64,000 nt of DNA from Aureimonas sp. Leaf427 (GCF_001425485.1 NZ_LMQW01000003.1:1-64000); one strand, 5' to 3'; counted from the first letter of the stretch, positions 51,570-61,170 are shown. Numbers and translations: made by a program. Notes: generated from the letters alone by a model not told the origin.

Positions 51570-51795
51570 CGAACATCCCTCCAGTGCTATGCCTCCGCCG
51601 GACCGAACCGGCTCGGGGCTTCGCAGTCGTAGAGCGCAAATCCGGCGAGAATGGCGCGCCGCCTCGGCCGCCCGGATCGCGGGACGGTTCGACCGGGCGG
51701 GCCGGGAACCGAACCGGCCGGCACGACGATTATACGTTTTCTTCGCGGCGCACCGAAGCGGCAGGCCGCGAACCATATGACGAGGGCACCCGTCG

Positions 51796-52146
51796 ATGAC
51801 CAGCGCACCCATCTACAAGATCGCGCCGCGGGCGCTCTGGCGGGAGGCCGAAGACAAGGGCCGCTTCGAGGGGGCGCCCGTCGATCTCGCCGACGGCTAC
51901 ATCCATTTCTCGACGGCCGCCCAGGTGCGCGAGACCGCCTCCAAGCATTTCGCGGGACAGGCCGATCTCGTCCTCGTCGGCATCGACCCGGACAGGCTCG
52001 GCGCGGCGCTGAAATGGGAGCCCTCCCGCGGCGGCCAGCTCTTTCCCCATCTCTACGGGCCGCTCGATCTCGGCGCCGTCCTCTTCGCCGAAGAGCTGCG
52101 CATCGGCCCCAACGGGTTCCACCTCTTTCCCGCCAGCATCCGATGA
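51796..52146 (+). CDS. DUF952 family protein
   Basis: A 116-residue protein of the DUF952 family: IYKIAPRALWREAEDKG at the N-terminus, ADGYIHFSTAAQVRETA (the family's most conserved HFST segment), and FPHLYGPLDLGAV. Function unknown; the family has an ADP-ribosyltransferase-like fold according to remote comparisons, which is not tested here. GAGGG precedes the ATG. Its stop overlaps the pyrD start by 4 bp (ATGA), so the two are cotranslated, an arrangement frequent in Hyphomicrobiales. Confidence 0.88.
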   Translation: MTSAPIYKIAPRALWREAEDKGRFEGAPVDLADGYIHFSTAAQVRETASKHFAGQADLVLVGIDPDRLGAALKWEPSRGGQLFPHLYGPLDLGAVLFAEELRIGPNGFHLFPASIR

Positions 52147-53240
52147 TCCCCTTCTACCGCATCGCCCGTCCGATCCTCTTCCAGATGGATGCGGAGAACG
52201 CCCACACGCTCTCCATCAAGGCGCTGAAGCGCGGAATGCTCCCGCGCGTCGACGTGCCGACCGATCATCGGCTGCGCGTGACCGTGGCGGGCCTTCAGCT
52301 ACCGAACCCGCTGGGCCTCGCCGCCGGATACGACAAGAACGCGGAGGTGCCGGACGCCGCGCTTCGCCTCGGCTTCGGCTTCGCCGAAGTCGGCACCGTC
52401 ACCCCCCTGCCCCAGGTCGGCAACGAGCGCCCGCGCGTCTTCCGCCTGCCGGAATCGGGCGCCGTCATCAACCGGCTCGGCTTCAACAACGAAGGCCATG
52501 CCGCGGCGCTGGCAAGGCTCCAGGCGCGCAGCCGCAAGCCCGGCATCGTCGGCGTCAATGTCGGCGCCAACAAGGATTCGGCCGACCGCATCAAGGACTA
52601 TGTCGACGGCGTCTCGCTCTTCGAGCCGGTCGCGAGCTACATCACGATCAACATTTCCTCGCCGAACACGCCGGGCCTTCGCAAGCTGCAGACCGGCGAG
52701 GATCTCGACCGGCTGCTCCACGCCGTCGTCGGCGCGCGCAACGGGTTCGCGGCCATGTCCGCGACGGCCAAGAAGCCGATCTTCCTGAAGGTCGCGCCCG
52801 ACCTCGCCCGCGACGACATCGCGGAAATCGCGCGCGCGGCGGCGACGCACGGGATCGACGGGCTGATCGTCTCCAACACGACGCTGTCGCGTAACGGCCT
52901 TCCCGACGCGGCACAGAACCGCAACGAGGCCGGCGGGCTTTCCGGCCGCCCGCTCTTTCGCCGCGCGACCTGGACGCTCGCCGCCTTCCGCCGCGCGCTC
53001 GGACCCGACATGGCCCTCATCGGAGCCGGCGGCGTCGAGAATGCCGAGACCGCCATGGCCAAGATCGAGGCCGGCGCCGACCTCGTCCAGCTCTATACCG
53101 GCCTCGTCTACGGCGGCCCGCGCCTGCCCGTGCGCATTCTCAACGGCCTGCGCGAAATCCTCGACCTCGAAGGCGTCGGCTCCATCGCCGACCTGCGCGA
53201 CCGCCGGACCGACGAGATCCTGGCGGCCGGCCCCGAATAG
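52143..53240 (+). CDS. pyrD: Dihydroorotate dehydrogenase (quinone), class 2
   Basis: A 365-residue membrane-associated FMN enzyme of pyrimidine biosynthesis that oxidises dihydroorotate and passes electrons to quinone. The N-terminal amphipathic helices (MIPFYRIARPILFQMD, HTLSIKAL) mark class 2. Barrel motifs: NPLGLAAGYDKN, GFAEVGTVTPLPQ, NRLGFNNEG, VGVNVGANKD, the catalytic Ser in ITINISSPNTPGLR, and FLKVAPD. FMN-phosphate contacts appear as IGAGGVENAETA. The start is fixed by the ATGA overlap with DUF952. Confidence 0.97.
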   Translation: MIPFYRIARPILFQMDAENAHTLSIKALKRGMLPRVDVPTDHRLRVTVAGLQLPNPLGLAAGYDKNAEVPDAALRLGFGFAEVGTVTPLPQVGNERPRVFRLPESGAVINRLGFNNEGHAAALARLQARSRKPGIVGVNVGANKDSADRIKDYVDGVSLFEPVASYITINISSPNTPGLRKLQTGEDLDRLLHAVVGARNGFAAMSATAKKPIFLKVAPDLARDDIAEIARAAATHGIDGLIVSNTTLSRNGLPDAAQNRNEAGGLSGRPLFRRATWTLAAFRRALGPDMALIGAGGVENAETAMAKIEAGADLVQLYTGLVYGGPRLPVRILNGLREILDLEGVGSIADLRDRRTDEILAAGPE

Positions 53241-53273
53241 GTATTACCAGCGGTCCCGGCCAGGGCCGCCGGA

Positions 53274-54617
53274 TCAGGCCCCGAAGGTCGCGCGCCTTCG
53301 GGCCGGCAGGGCGGCCAGGAGCGTGAAGCCGCGAAGGCAGAGGAAGACCTGGAACGCGAACCAGAGGCCGTGATTGCCGAAGACCGGCAGGAGCGCATAG
53401 GCGAGCGCGGCATAGAGGAGCGTCGAGACGATCATCATGTTGCGCATGGTGGACGACCAGGTCGCGCCGATGAAGACGCCGTCCATCAGGAAGGCGAGCG
53501 CGCCGGAAAAGCAGGAGAGCGCCGCCCAGCCGAGATAGGGCTCGGCGGCCGCGCGGATCGCGGCATCGGTCGTCAAAAGCGCGACGACCCCCTCGCCCGT
53601 CGCGAGGAAGAGCAGCGCCAGGCCGCCGCTGAGCGCCAGACCCCAGAGGGTGGTGAGCTTCACCGCCCGGTCGAAGGCAGGCCGCCAGTCGGCACCGACG
53701 GCCCGGCCGACCAGTTGCTCGGAGGCGTTCGCGAGCCCGTCGAGGAAATAGCCGCCGACCATGAAGAGCGTCAGGAGAACGCCGTTCGCCGCCAGCGTCA
53801 GCGCGCCGAGGCCCGCGCCGAGCCGTGTGAAGAGCGCGTATCCGCCGAGGAGGCAGAAGGAGCGGATCATGATGTCACGGTTCACCGCGATCATCGCTCC
53901 GAAGGCCTCGGCGTCGAGAATGCGCGAAAGGCCCGGCCGCCGCGCCTTCGAGAATCGCCGGGTCACGACGAGAAAGCCGATCAGCGCGCCCAGCGCCTCG
54001 CCCGTCGCCGTGCCCAGCGCGACGCCGGCGATCCCGCCCTCCAGCACCAGCCCGAAGAGGATCGAGAAGACGATGTTCGCGCCGTTGATCAGAAGCTGGA
54101 GGAGAAGGCCGAGCGTCGCCTGCCCGCGCCCGAGCACGCTGCCGAGAACCGCGAAGTTCATGAGCGACATCGGCGCCGCCAGCATGCGCCAGAAGACGTA
54201 GACCCGCGTCGCCTCCGCAACGCCCGGCTCCGGCGAGATCGCGAGAAGGCCGAGTTCGGTGACGAAAGGCTGGAGCACGACGAGCGCCGCGCCGATGACG
54301 AGCGCCAGGATGACGGCCCGCCAGAACACCGCCTGCATCTCCGCCTCGTCCTCGGCGCCGAAGGCCTGCGCGGTGAGGCCGGTCGTTCCCGAGCGGACGA
54401 AATTGAAGGTCAGGAAGGCGAAATCGAAAATCAGCGCGCCGACGACGAGCCCGGCGAGAAGCTCGGCATTCCCGAGGCGCCCGATGACGGCGGTATCCGT
54501 GATGCCGAGAAGCGGCTGCGTGAGGAAGGCCAGCGTCATCGGAACGGCGATGCGCAGGACCTCGCCATTCGTCACCTCGAACGGCCGTGGCGCAAGCGCC
54601 GGATCGCCGCTGCCCAT
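53274..54617 (-). CDS. MATE family efflux transporter (DinF-like)
   Basis: A 447-residue, twelve-helix exporter of the MATE family that uses Na+ or H+ gradients to expel organic cations or toxic metabolites. The two six-helix halves are visible: [28 protein letters not shown] at the first helix (seen as [18 protein letters not shown]) and the second half near [13 protein letters not shown]. The subgroup is DinF-like. The frame runs 162 codons upstream, but the ATG of MGSGDPA matches homologues and has GAGGGG upstream. It converges on pyrD. Confidence 0.9.
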   Translation of the reverse strand: MGSGDPALAPRPFEVTNGEVLRIAVPMTLAFLTQPLLGITDTAVIGRLGNAELLAGLVVGALIFDFAFLTFNFVRSGTTGLTAQAFGAEDEAEMQAVFWRAVILALVIGAALVVLQPFVTELGLLAISPEPGVAEATRVYVFWRMLAAPMSLMNFAVLGSVLGRGQATLGLLLQLLINGANIVFSILFGLVLEGGIAGVALGTATGEALGALIGFLVVTRRFSKARRPGLSRILDAEAFGAMIAVNRDIMIRSFCLLGGYALFTRLGAGLGALTLAANGVLLTLFMVGGYFLDGLANASEQLVGRAVGADWRPAFDRAVKLTTLWGLALSGGLALLFLATGEGVVALLTTDAAIRAAAEPYLGWAALSCFSGALAFLMDGVFIGATWSSTMRNMMIVSTLLYAALAYALLPVFGNHGLWFAFQVFLCLRGFTLLAALPARRRATFGA

Positions 54618-54727
54618 CCCGGATGTTCCCCTCTTGTTCCCCGCCAGATCAGGCGTGCCATCTCGTCGCGGCGAATGCAAGCGCGATCCTTCGCCCACGC
54701 AGCAGGATCGCCTATATCCAGCACGCC

Positions 54728-55630
54728 ATGAGCCTTGCGATCGTCCATCACCCCGCCTTCGATGCGCAGTTCGACCAGCGGCATCGCTTTCCCATGTCGA
54801 AGTTCTCGCGCATCGCCGCGATTCTCGAAGAGGACGGCGTGGTCGGGCCGAACGGCTTCCACCTGCCCGTGCCCGCCCACCCCGAATGGCTGCGGCTCGC
54901 CCATGCGCCGGACTATGTGGATGCGGTGCTGGAGGAGCGCGTCTCGCCCGCGATCGAGAAGGCGATCGGCTTTCCGGTGGACGAACGCGTCTCCATGCGC
55001 TCGCGCTGCGCGACGGGCGGCACGGTGCTCGCGGCGCGTCTGGCGCTTGCCGAGGGGCTCGCCTGCAACACGGCCGGCGGCAGTCACCATGCGGCGGCGG
55101 CAAGCGGCGCGGGCTTCTCGGTCTTCAACGACGTCGCGGTCGCCGCGCGCGTCATGGTCGCGGAGGGCCATGTCGGCCGCATCCTCGTCTTCGACTGCGA
55201 CGTCCACCAGGGCGACGGCACCGCGAGGATCTTTGCCGACGATCCCGCCGTCTTCACGCTCTCGATCCACGCGGCCCGCAACTACCCCGACGTGAAGCCG
55301 CCCTCCGACCTCGACATTCCCCTCCCCGACGGCACGGGCGACGCCGCCTATCACGCCGTCCTGCCCTTCGCGCTGGAAACGGGGCTGGCCGAGGGCGTGC
55401 CCGATCTCGTCTTCTACAATGCCGGCGTCGATCCCCATGTCGACGACCGGCTCGGCCGCCTCTCCCTCACGGAAGAGGGTCTGGCCGAGCGGGACCGGAG
55501 GGTGATCGGCTTCTTCCGCGAGCGCGACGTGCCCGTCGCCTGCGTCATCGGCGGCGGCTATTCGCGCGACATCGAAGCCCTGTCCCGCCGGCACACGATC
55601 CTCCACCGGGTGGCGAGCGAGTTCGCCTGA
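54728..55630 (+). CDS. Histone deacetylase-family amidohydrolase
   Basis: A 300-residue zinc amidohydrolase of the arginase/deacetylase superfamily. Catalytic His120-His121 (GGSHHAAA), zinc ligands Asp156/Asp158 and His160 ([12 protein letters not shown]), a further zinc Asp in [11 protein letters not shown], and the C-terminal Gly-rich loop VIGGGYSRD are all present. Bacterial members deacetylate acetylpolyamines, acetoin or similar small amides. Neighbours (MATE exporter, BrkB) do not reveal the substrate. The ATG is supported by homology rather than by a strong ribosome-binding sequence. Confidence 0.92.
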   Translation: MSLAIVHHPAFDAQFDQRHRFPMSKFSRIAAILEEDGVVGPNGFHLPVPAHPEWLRLAHAPDYVDAVLEERVSPAIEKAIGFPVDERVSMRSRCATGGTVLAARLALAEGLACNTAGGSHHAAAASGAGFSVFNDVAVAARVMVAEGHVGRILVFDCDVHQGDGTARIFADDPAVFTLSIHAARNYPDVKPPSDLDIPLPDGTGDAAYHAVLPFALETGLAEGVPDLVFYNAGVDPHVDDRLGRLSLTEEGLAERDRRVIGFFRERDVPVACVIGGGYSRDIEALSRRHTILHRVASEFA

Positions 55631-55693
55631 AAGATCAACTGTTTCGGCGGCTGTCGGGAAAGATGGCAAAAGCCGGGCAACCGCAGACGCCCC

Positions 55694-55732
55694 GGCTCAT
55701 TTCACCTCGGTAGCGAAAACGTGAAACGAGCC
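55694..55732 (+). promoter_or_regulatory. Inverted repeat directly upstream of the BrkB gene
   Basis: GGCTCATTTCAC (55694-55705) and GTGAAACGAGCC (55721-55732) are inverted with one mismatch over 12 bp and a 15-nt spacer. The right arm ends 5 nt before the start codon, so in RNA it would hold the ribosome-binding region, and in DNA it could be an operator. Confidence 0.4.
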
Positions 55733-55737
55733 CCGCC

Positions 55738-56874
55738 ATGCCATCTTCCCCGTCCCAATCGAGCGCCGCATCCACGACGCGCGGCCGCGAGGCCCACGGT
55801 CCGCTGCAGATCCCGACATCCGGATGGAAGGACGTGCTGTGGCGCGTCTATGGCGAGATCAACGGCGACCGCGTCATGCTGACCGCGGCGGGCGTGACCT
55901 ATTATCTCCTGCTCGCCTTCGTGCCAGGCCTTTCGGCCTTCCTCTCGCTCTACGGCCTCGTCGCCGATCCCGCCACGGTGGCCGAGCATGTCGGCCAGCT
56001 TCGCGGAATCGTTCCGGAGGGCGGGCTCCAGATCCTCGACGAGCAGCTGAAGCGCCTCGCCTCGGAGGGTCAGGCGACGCTCGGCATCACGCTCGCCATT
56101 TCGCTCGCCATCGCGCTCTGGAGCGCCAATGCCGGCGTGAAGTCGCTCTTCGAATCGATGAACGTCGCCTATGACGAGGTCGAGAAGCGCTCCTTCATCA
56201 AGCTGAACGCGGTGTCGCTGCTCTTCACCTTCGGCGCGATCGTGACCATGATGCTGATGCTCGGCGTCATCGTCGTCCTGCCCGCCGCCCTCGCCTTCGT
56301 CGGCCTTGCCGAAGGCACGGAGTGGCTGATCCGCATCGCGGGCTTCGCGGCGCTTCTCCTCGTTTTGTCGCTCGGCATCGCCGCGCTCTACCGCTGGGGC
56401 CCCGACCGGTCGGCCGCCAAATGGCGCTGGATCACGCCGGGCGCGGCTCTCGCGCTCGTCGCGACGATCGTCGTCTCCGCGCTCTTCTCCTGGTACGCGG
56501 CGAATTTCGGCTCCTACAACGCCACCTACGGCTCGCTCGGCGCCCTCATCGGCTTCATGACCTGGATCTGGCTGACCTCGACGCTGCTCATCGTCGGCGC
56601 CGAGCTGAACTCGGAACTGGAGCACCAGATCAGCACGGACTCCACGACCGGCGCCGAGCGCCCGCTCGGATCGCGCGGCGCGATCATGGCCGACAGCGTC
56701 GCGGGCATCGACGAGACGGCGCGGGACGAGACCGTCAATGGCGCCGCCCGTCGGCGAGGCCGGGCGCAAGGCAGGCGCGAGGGCGCCGCCATCGGCTCGC
56801 TCGCCGTCGCCGTGCCCGCGGCCCTTCTCCTCACCTTCCTCCAGCGCCGCGCGGAGCGCAGCGGGCGCTGGTGA
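55738..56874 (+). CDS. YihY/BrkB family inner-membrane protein
   Basis: A 378-residue polytopic membrane protein of the YihY/BrkB (formerly RNase BN) family. About six helices follow a polar N-terminus; the family hallmarks are GDRVMLTAAGVTYYLLLAFVPGLSAFLSLYG near residue 45, SANAGVKSLFESMNVAYD, YRWGPDR, and FGSYNATYGSLGALIGFMTWIW. A charged C-terminal extension (RRGRAQGRREG) precedes a last hydrophobic segment. The function is unclear; a transporter or envelope role is usually proposed. Confidence 0.9.
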   Translation: MPSSPSQSSAASTTRGREAHGPLQIPTSGWKDVLWRVYGEINGDRVMLTAAGVTYYLLLAFVPGLSAFLSLYGLVADPATVAEHVGQLRGIVPEGGLQILDEQLKRLASEGQATLGITLAISLAIALWSANAGVKSLFESMNVAYDEVEKRSFIKLNAVSLLFTFGAIVTMMLMLGVIVVLPAALAFVGLAEGTEWLIRIAGFAALLLVLSLGIAALYRWGPDRSAAKWRWITPGAALALVATIVVSALFSWYAANFGSYNATYGSLGALIGFMTWIWLTSTLLIVGAELNSELEHQISTDSTTGAERPLGSRGAIMADSVAGIDETARDETVNGAARRRGRAQGRREGAAIGSLAVAVPAALLLTFLQRRAERSGRW

Positions 56875-56881
56875 GGTCGTC

Positions 56882-57157
56882 TCAGCGGCTGCCGCTGCGC
56901 CCGACCTTCAGAAAACGGGAGATCAGGAAGATCGGGATCACGATGGCGGCGCCGAGCAGGAAATAGTCGGTCGCCCGGCGGAAGGAGCCGAAGACCGAGA
57001 CCCAAGCCCAGCGGACGAAATCCTCCGCCGCGTCGTAGACGTCGCGCGGGCTCCAGTCGAGCCAGGAGAGGAGCACGCCGACCACGACGGACAGGATGAT
57101 CAGGCGGATCGCGACGGAGAGCGGCGATCCGCCGAGAAAGCTTTCGATGCCGGACAT
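56882..57157 (-). CDS. DUF6460-like small membrane protein
   Basis: A 91-residue protein with two hydrophobic helices: SVAIRLIILSVVVGVLLSWL and YFLLGAAIVIPIFLISRFLKV. Between them lies RDVYDAAEDFVRWAWVSVFGSF. The N-terminal FLGGSPLSVAIRL is typical of DUF6460 proteins of Hyphomicrobiales. Function unknown. An AGAGGA ribosome-binding sequence supports the ATG. It converges on the BrkB gene, with 7 nt between stop codons. Confidence 0.75.
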   Translation of the reverse strand: MSGIESFLGGSPLSVAIRLIILSVVVGVLLSWLDWSPRDVYDAAEDFVRWAWVSVFGSFRRATDYFLLGAAIVIPIFLISRFLKVGRSGSR

Positions 57158-57235
57158 GGGGTCGTTCCTCTGCTCTGCCTTGCCGGACAGGAGGTGGGCG
57201 ATCTCGGCGCGCCGCGCAAGCCGTCGCCTGACGAA

Positions 57236-58894
57236 TCACCCTTCGCCGAGCATGGCCTGCAAGGTCTCGATGCGATCGGCCTCGAAGGCGGGCTTGTCCC
57301 AGCGCAGGCGCGAAATGCGCGGAAAGCGCATGGCGACGCCGCTCTTGTGGCGCGTCGAGCGCTGCAGCCCCTCGAAGGCGACCTCCAGCACCAGCCCGTG
57401 GTCGGGCTCGGCCCGCACCGAGCGCACGGGGCCGAAGCGCTGGATCGTGTTGTCGCGGATGTACTTGTCGAGCAGCTTCAGCTCCTCGTCGGTGAAGCCG
57501 AAATAGGCCTTGCCCACCGGCACCAGCTCCGGCTGGTCCGCCTCGCCCGCCCAGACGCCGAACGTGTAGTCGGAATAGAAGCTCGACCGCTTGCCGTGCC
57601 CGCGCTGGGCATACATCAGCACCGCGTCGATCAGATGCGGGTCCTGTTTCCACTTGAACCAGGGCCCCTTCGGCCGCCCCGGCACGTAGGCGCTGTCCCA
57701 CCGCTTCAGCATCACGCCCTCGATCACCGGATGAGGCGGGTTCACGCGCAGGCGCCCGAGATCCTCGAAGCTCTCGAAGGGCACGAAGGGCGAGATGTCG
57801 AAGCGCGTCGACTCCAGCGCAGCGACGAACGGGTCCAGCCGCTGGCGCCGCTCGGCGAAGGGCAGCGCGCGCAGATCCTCCGGCCCGTCCTGCAGGAGAT
57901 CGTAGGCCCGGAGGAACACCGGATGCTTGTCCATGACGGCCGCCGAGACCGCCTTTCGGTTCAGCCGCTGCTGGAGATCGGAAAAGGTGCCGACGACGAT
58001 GTCGTCCTCCGGCGGTCCCTCATGCGGCTTCACCTTCGCGCGGCCCTTCGCGGCCGGTCGCGCCACGAGGAGCTCGCCGTCGAGCGAGCCCTCGTAGTCC
58101 ATGGCCGCCAGGAGATCGGGGAAGGCGTGGCTGATGTCGTCGCCGGTGCGCGAATAGAGCCGGCGCACGCCGCGCTCCACCGTCGCCTGCACGCGGATGC
58201 CGTCCCACTTCCACTCCGCCGCGTAGTCCGCGGGCAGTATGCGCCCGTAATCCGGCGCCTCCAGCGGCTGCGAGAGCATCACGGGCCGGAACGGCGAGGC
58301 CGCCGCCGAGACGGGCTTCTCCGCGCGGCCCTCCAGCCAGGCGAAGAGCTCGAGATAGGGCACGTCCAGCCCGTGCCAGAGCTCCTCGATCTCCGACACG
58401 TCCTTCTGCCCGAAATCGGCCAGAGCCTGCTTGGCGAGGCGCGAGGACACGCCGATGCGCATGGAGCCGGTGACGAGCTTTAGAAGAGCGTAGCGGCCGG
58501 ACGAATCCAGTCGGTCCAGCCAAGCCTCCACGAGCTTCGGCCCCTCCGCCCGCGTCGCCGCGTCGAGTTCCGAGATCACCTCCTCCAACGTCGGCGGATC
58601 GGTCTCGCGGTCGCCGTCGTGCGGCGCCGGCCAGACGAGCGCGATCGTCTCGGCGAGATCGCCCACATAGTCGTAGGAATAGCCGAAGAGCACCTCGTCC
58701 ATCCGGTCCGCCATCAGCGCGCGCAGCATGGCGGGCTTCACCGAGCGGATGTCGAGCCCGCCCGTGATCGCCGCCAGCGCATAGCCGCGCTCGGGGTCCG
58801 GCACGTCGCGGAAATGATCCGCCATCAGCCGCAGCTTGCCGTTGCGGGACGGCGTGAGGACGAGGCGGTCGAGAAGTTCGGCGAAGGGCTGCAT
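57236..58894 (-). CDS. ATP-dependent DNA ligase (LigC/LigB-type)
   Basis: A 552-residue ATP-dependent DNA ligase, an accessory repair enzyme beside the NAD ligase of the replication machinery. An N-terminal helical domain (1-200, with LLKLVTGSMRIGVS) is followed by the adenylation domain with the lysine motif EWKWDGIRVQ (Lys229), RLYSRTGDDIS, a metal Glu in SLDGELLV, and EGVMLKRWDSAYVPGR (motif IV/V region), then an OB-fold with FGFTDEELKLLD. In relatives this gene often pairs with a metallo-beta-lactamase exonuclease. Here its neighbour, 36 nt upstream, is a DEDDh exonuclease. Confidence 0.92.
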   Translation of the reverse strand: MQPFAELLDRLVLTPSRNGKLRLMADHFRDVPDPERGYALAAITGGLDIRSVKPAMLRALMADRMDEVLFGYSYDYVGDLAETIALVWPAPHDGDRETDPPTLEEVISELDAATRAEGPKLVEAWLDRLDSSGRYALLKLVTGSMRIGVSSRLAKQALADFGQKDVSEIEELWHGLDVPYLELFAWLEGRAEKPVSAAASPFRPVMLSQPLEAPDYGRILPADYAAEWKWDGIRVQATVERGVRRLYSRTGDDISHAFPDLLAAMDYEGSLDGELLVARPAAKGRAKVKPHEGPPEDDIVVGTFSDLQQRLNRKAVSAAVMDKHPVFLRAYDLLQDGPEDLRALPFAERRQRLDPFVAALESTRFDISPFVPFESFEDLGRLRVNPPHPVIEGVMLKRWDSAYVPGRPKGPWFKWKQDPHLIDAVLMYAQRGHGKRSSFYSDYTFGVWAGEADQPELVPVGKAYFGFTDEELKLLDKYIRDNTIQRFGPVRSVRAEPDHGLVLEVAFEGLQRSTRHKSGVAMRFPRISRLRWDKPAFEADRIETLQAMLGEG

Positions 58895-58930
58895 GATCTC
58901 CGGCGCGCAGCGTGATGCCGCCCGGAGAAC

Positions 58931-59737
58931 CTAGAGCGTTGCGGCGACGGGAAGAGGTCGGGCGCCGCGAATCGTCTGACGTGCGAGATGATGCCGCGCG
59001 GTGAAGACGGCGTCGGCGTCCATGCCGGGCTCGGCCACCAGCCATTCCAGATAGTCCGCCGGCACCTCGGCGAGCGGCACGCCCTTGTGCTTGCCGAAAC
59101 GCAGCTTGGCCAGGAGCGCCGGCTGCTTGGTCACGCGCTCCGCCCGGTCGAGGAAATCCTCCACGTCGCGGCAGCGCGGCATCAGCACATCCGCGATCCG
59201 GCGAAGCAGCACGGCGGTCGCCAGCGCGTCGTAGAGCGCCCTGTGCGGATGCAGCCCCGCCATCAGCGGCCGGACCTCGGTCAGGTCCAGCGGGACATAC
59301 TTGACCAAGCTCTGGAGCCCGTGCGCCCGAACCTCGGGAAAGGCCCGCAGCGCCAGCTTGTAGGTACAGAGCCAGCGGCCCGCGAGCTTCAGGCGCGGCC
59401 GGTCGAAATCCGAGCGCTGCGCGGCATAGGCCGGGGCGCCAGCAAAGCGCTGGACCGCCTCCTCGAAGGACGGCGCGCCCGTCAGCATCTCGTCGGAGAT
59501 CTGGTGCACGCGGCGGGCATGCGGATTGATCTCGACGCCGGCGGGATCGCAGAGCGACTGGAGCGGATTGAAGATCGCGCCGGTGGAAAGATCGAAATCG
59601 ACCGATCCGATCTCGATGACCGCATCCTTCTCGAAGCTCTGCCCGGCCGTCTCCGTGTCGATGACGCGCACGAGCGAGGGCACGCAATCGGCGAAGAGGG
59701 ACGGCGTTACGGGCGCGAGCGGAAAGAGGTCGAGCAT
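58931..59737 (-). CDS. DEDDh 3'-5' exonuclease (ExoX/DnaQ-like) with extra C-terminal domain
   Basis: A 268-residue nuclease. Exo I is IDTETAG (Asp27, Glu29), Exo II is AAQRSDFDRPRL, and Exo III is HRALYDALATAVLL, completing the DEDDh set. The C-terminal part, LRFGKHKGVPLAEVPADYLEWL, is a small domain often attached to exonuclease X-like proteins (DUF3820-like). The ATG of MLDLFPL is used; an in-frame TTG lies 12 codons upstream and neither has a good ribosome-binding sequence. It is probably cotranscribed with the ligase. Confidence 0.85.
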   Translation of the reverse strand: MLDLFPLAPVTPSLFADCVPSLVRVIDTETAGQSFEKDAVIEIGSVDFDLSTGAIFNPLQSLCDPAGVEINPHARRVHQISDEMLTGAPSFEEAVQRFAGAPAYAAQRSDFDRPRLKLAGRWLCTYKLALRAFPEVRAHGLQSLVKYVPLDLTEVRPLMAGLHPHRALYDALATAVLLRRIADVLMPRCRDVEDFLDRAERVTKQPALLAKLRFGKHKGVPLAEVPADYLEWLVAEPGMDADAVFTARHHLARQTIRGARPLPVAATL

Positions 59738-59986
59738 CGGGTTCAAGGTCGGTTCTGGCGGCGCGCTTGGCAAGCCCCCCGCCCGCGCGCATCGTCGCGC
59801 TCCCCAACCTGTCCAGAGAAATTCTTCGTTTCACGCGCGACTGTGGCCGCGGCGCACGCTCGCCAATGGATGAGGTCGCTCGCTGTCGCGCCGCTCCGGC
59901 CGGCGCCAAGCCGCTTGATCCGAACCCGCGATCCCGCTAGGCAAGAGCCCGATTGACGTAAACGTCAAAGCGAAGCGGAGTTCTTC

Positions 59987-60949
59987 ATGGCCCTGCCCAT
60001 CATCCTCAAAGACCGGCTGCGCGTTCCGGTCGTCGCCGCGCCGCTCTTCATCATCTCGCATCCGCCCCTCGTCATGGCGCAGTGCAAGGCCGGCATCGTC
60101 GGCTCCTTCCCCGCGCTCAACGCACGCCCCGCCGCCCAGCTCGACGAATGGCTGCACGAGATCAAAGAGGGCCTCGCCGCACACGACCGCGAGCATCCCG
60201 ACCGGCCGGCCGCGCCCTTTGCCGTCAATCAGATCGTCCACAAGTCCAACGACCGGCTCCAGGCCGATCTCATGGTCTGCGTGAAGCACAAGGTGCCGAT
60301 CGTCATCACCTCGCTCGGCGCGGTGCCGGAGGTGAACGAGGCCGTCCATTCCTATGGCGGCATCGTCCTTCACGACGTGATCAACGACCGCTTCGCCAGA
60401 AGCGCGATCCGCAAGGGCGCGGACGGGCTGATCGCGGTGGCGACGGGCGCGGGCGGCCATGCCGGGACGCTCTCGCCCTTCGCGCTCGTCTCCGAGATCC
60501 GCCGCTGGTTCGACGGCCCGCTCTTCCTCTCCGGCGCGATCGCGACGGGCGGCGCCGTCCTCGCGGCCGAGGCGATGGGCGCCGACGGCGCCTATATCGG
60601 CTCGGCCTTCATCGCGACGGAGGAGGCCCGCGCCGCCCCCGCCTACAAGGAGGGCATCGTAGCAGGTTCCGCCTCCGACATCGTCTACACCAATCTCTTC
60701 ACCGGCATTCACGGCAACTACCTGAAGGCCTCCATCGAAGCCGCGGGCCTCGATCCCGACAAGCTGCCCGAGAGCGATCCCTCCGCGATGAACTTCGGCG
60801 GCTCCAGCGCGGCCAAGGCCTGGAAGGACATCTGGGGTTCCGGCCAGGGCATCGGCTCCGTCGACGCCGTCGTGCCGGCCGCCGCCCTCGTCGACCGCCT
60901 CGCCGACGAATACGCCGCCGCCCGCCGCCGCCTCTTTCCGCAAGCCTGA
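59987..60949 (+). CDS. Nitronate monooxygenase (2-nitropropane dioxygenase family)
   Basis: A 320-residue FMN TIM-barrel enzyme that oxidises alkyl nitronates. The N-terminus has VPVVAAPLFIISHPPLV, then GIVGSFPALNARP; the catalytic His is in ATGAGGHAG; and FMN-phosphate binding is seen in LSGAIATGGAVLAAEAMGADGAYIGSAF (of which GAIATGGAVLAAEAMGADG is the core). Some members are enoyl-ACP reductase (FabK)-like, but the GAGGHAG motif favours NMO. GGAG lies about 10 nt before the ATG. It is monocistronic. Confidence 0.9.
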   Translation: MALPIILKDRLRVPVVAAPLFIISHPPLVMAQCKAGIVGSFPALNARPAAQLDEWLHEIKEGLAAHDREHPDRPAAPFAVNQIVHKSNDRLQADLMVCVKHKVPIVITSLGAVPEVNEAVHSYGGIVLHDVINDRFARSAIRKGADGLIAVATGAGGHAGTLSPFALVSEIRRWFDGPLFLSGAIATGGAVLAAEAMGADGAYIGSAFIATEEARAAPAYKEGIVAGSASDIVYTNLFTGIHGNYLKASIEAAGLDPDKLPESDPSAMNFGGSSAAKAWKDIWGSGQGIGSVDAVVPAAALVDRLADEYAAARRRLFPQA

Positions 60950-61039
60950 GGACAGCTTGACGACGATTGCCGCTTGAACCCGGCCGCGATTGCGTCTATC
61001 AGACCCCTCGTCCGGCGCAGCAGCGCTTCGCCAGGGCAG

Positions 61040-61115
61040 GCCGCTTTAGCTCAGTTGGTAGAGCACGTCATTCGTAATGACGGGGTCAGGTGTTCGAGTC
61101 ACCTAAGCGGCACCA
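61040..61115 (+). tRNA. tRNA-Thr (anticodon CGT)
   Basis: A complete cloverleaf of 76 nt including an encoded CCA. The acceptor stem is GCCGCTT/AAGCGGC, the D-arm has TAGCTCAGTTGGTAGAGC, the anticodon stem CGTCA/TGACG encloses TTCGTAA with CGT at 61073-61075, and the T-arm is AGGTG-TTCGAGT-CACCT. It reads ACG codons. The discriminator base is A. Confidence 0.97.
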
Positions 61116-61148
61116 TTTCCTTTCAAGCAATCAGCATTCGATAACCTT

Positions 61149-61170
61149 GGGCGCCGGAAGGCGCCTTTTG
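61149..61170 (+). terminator. Rho-independent terminator after tRNA-Thr
   Basis: GGCGCC-GGAA-GGCGCC (61150-61165) is a 6-bp GC stem closed by a GNRA-like tetraloop and followed by TTTTGCGTTT. It starts 34 nt past the tRNA. It is the clearest intrinsic terminator in the window. Confidence 0.8.

Noticed and set aside
54587-54727. In-frame extension of the HDAC-family gene
   Set aside because: It would overlap the start of the divergent MATE gene and contributes no family residues; homologues begin at the ATG of MSLAIVHHP.
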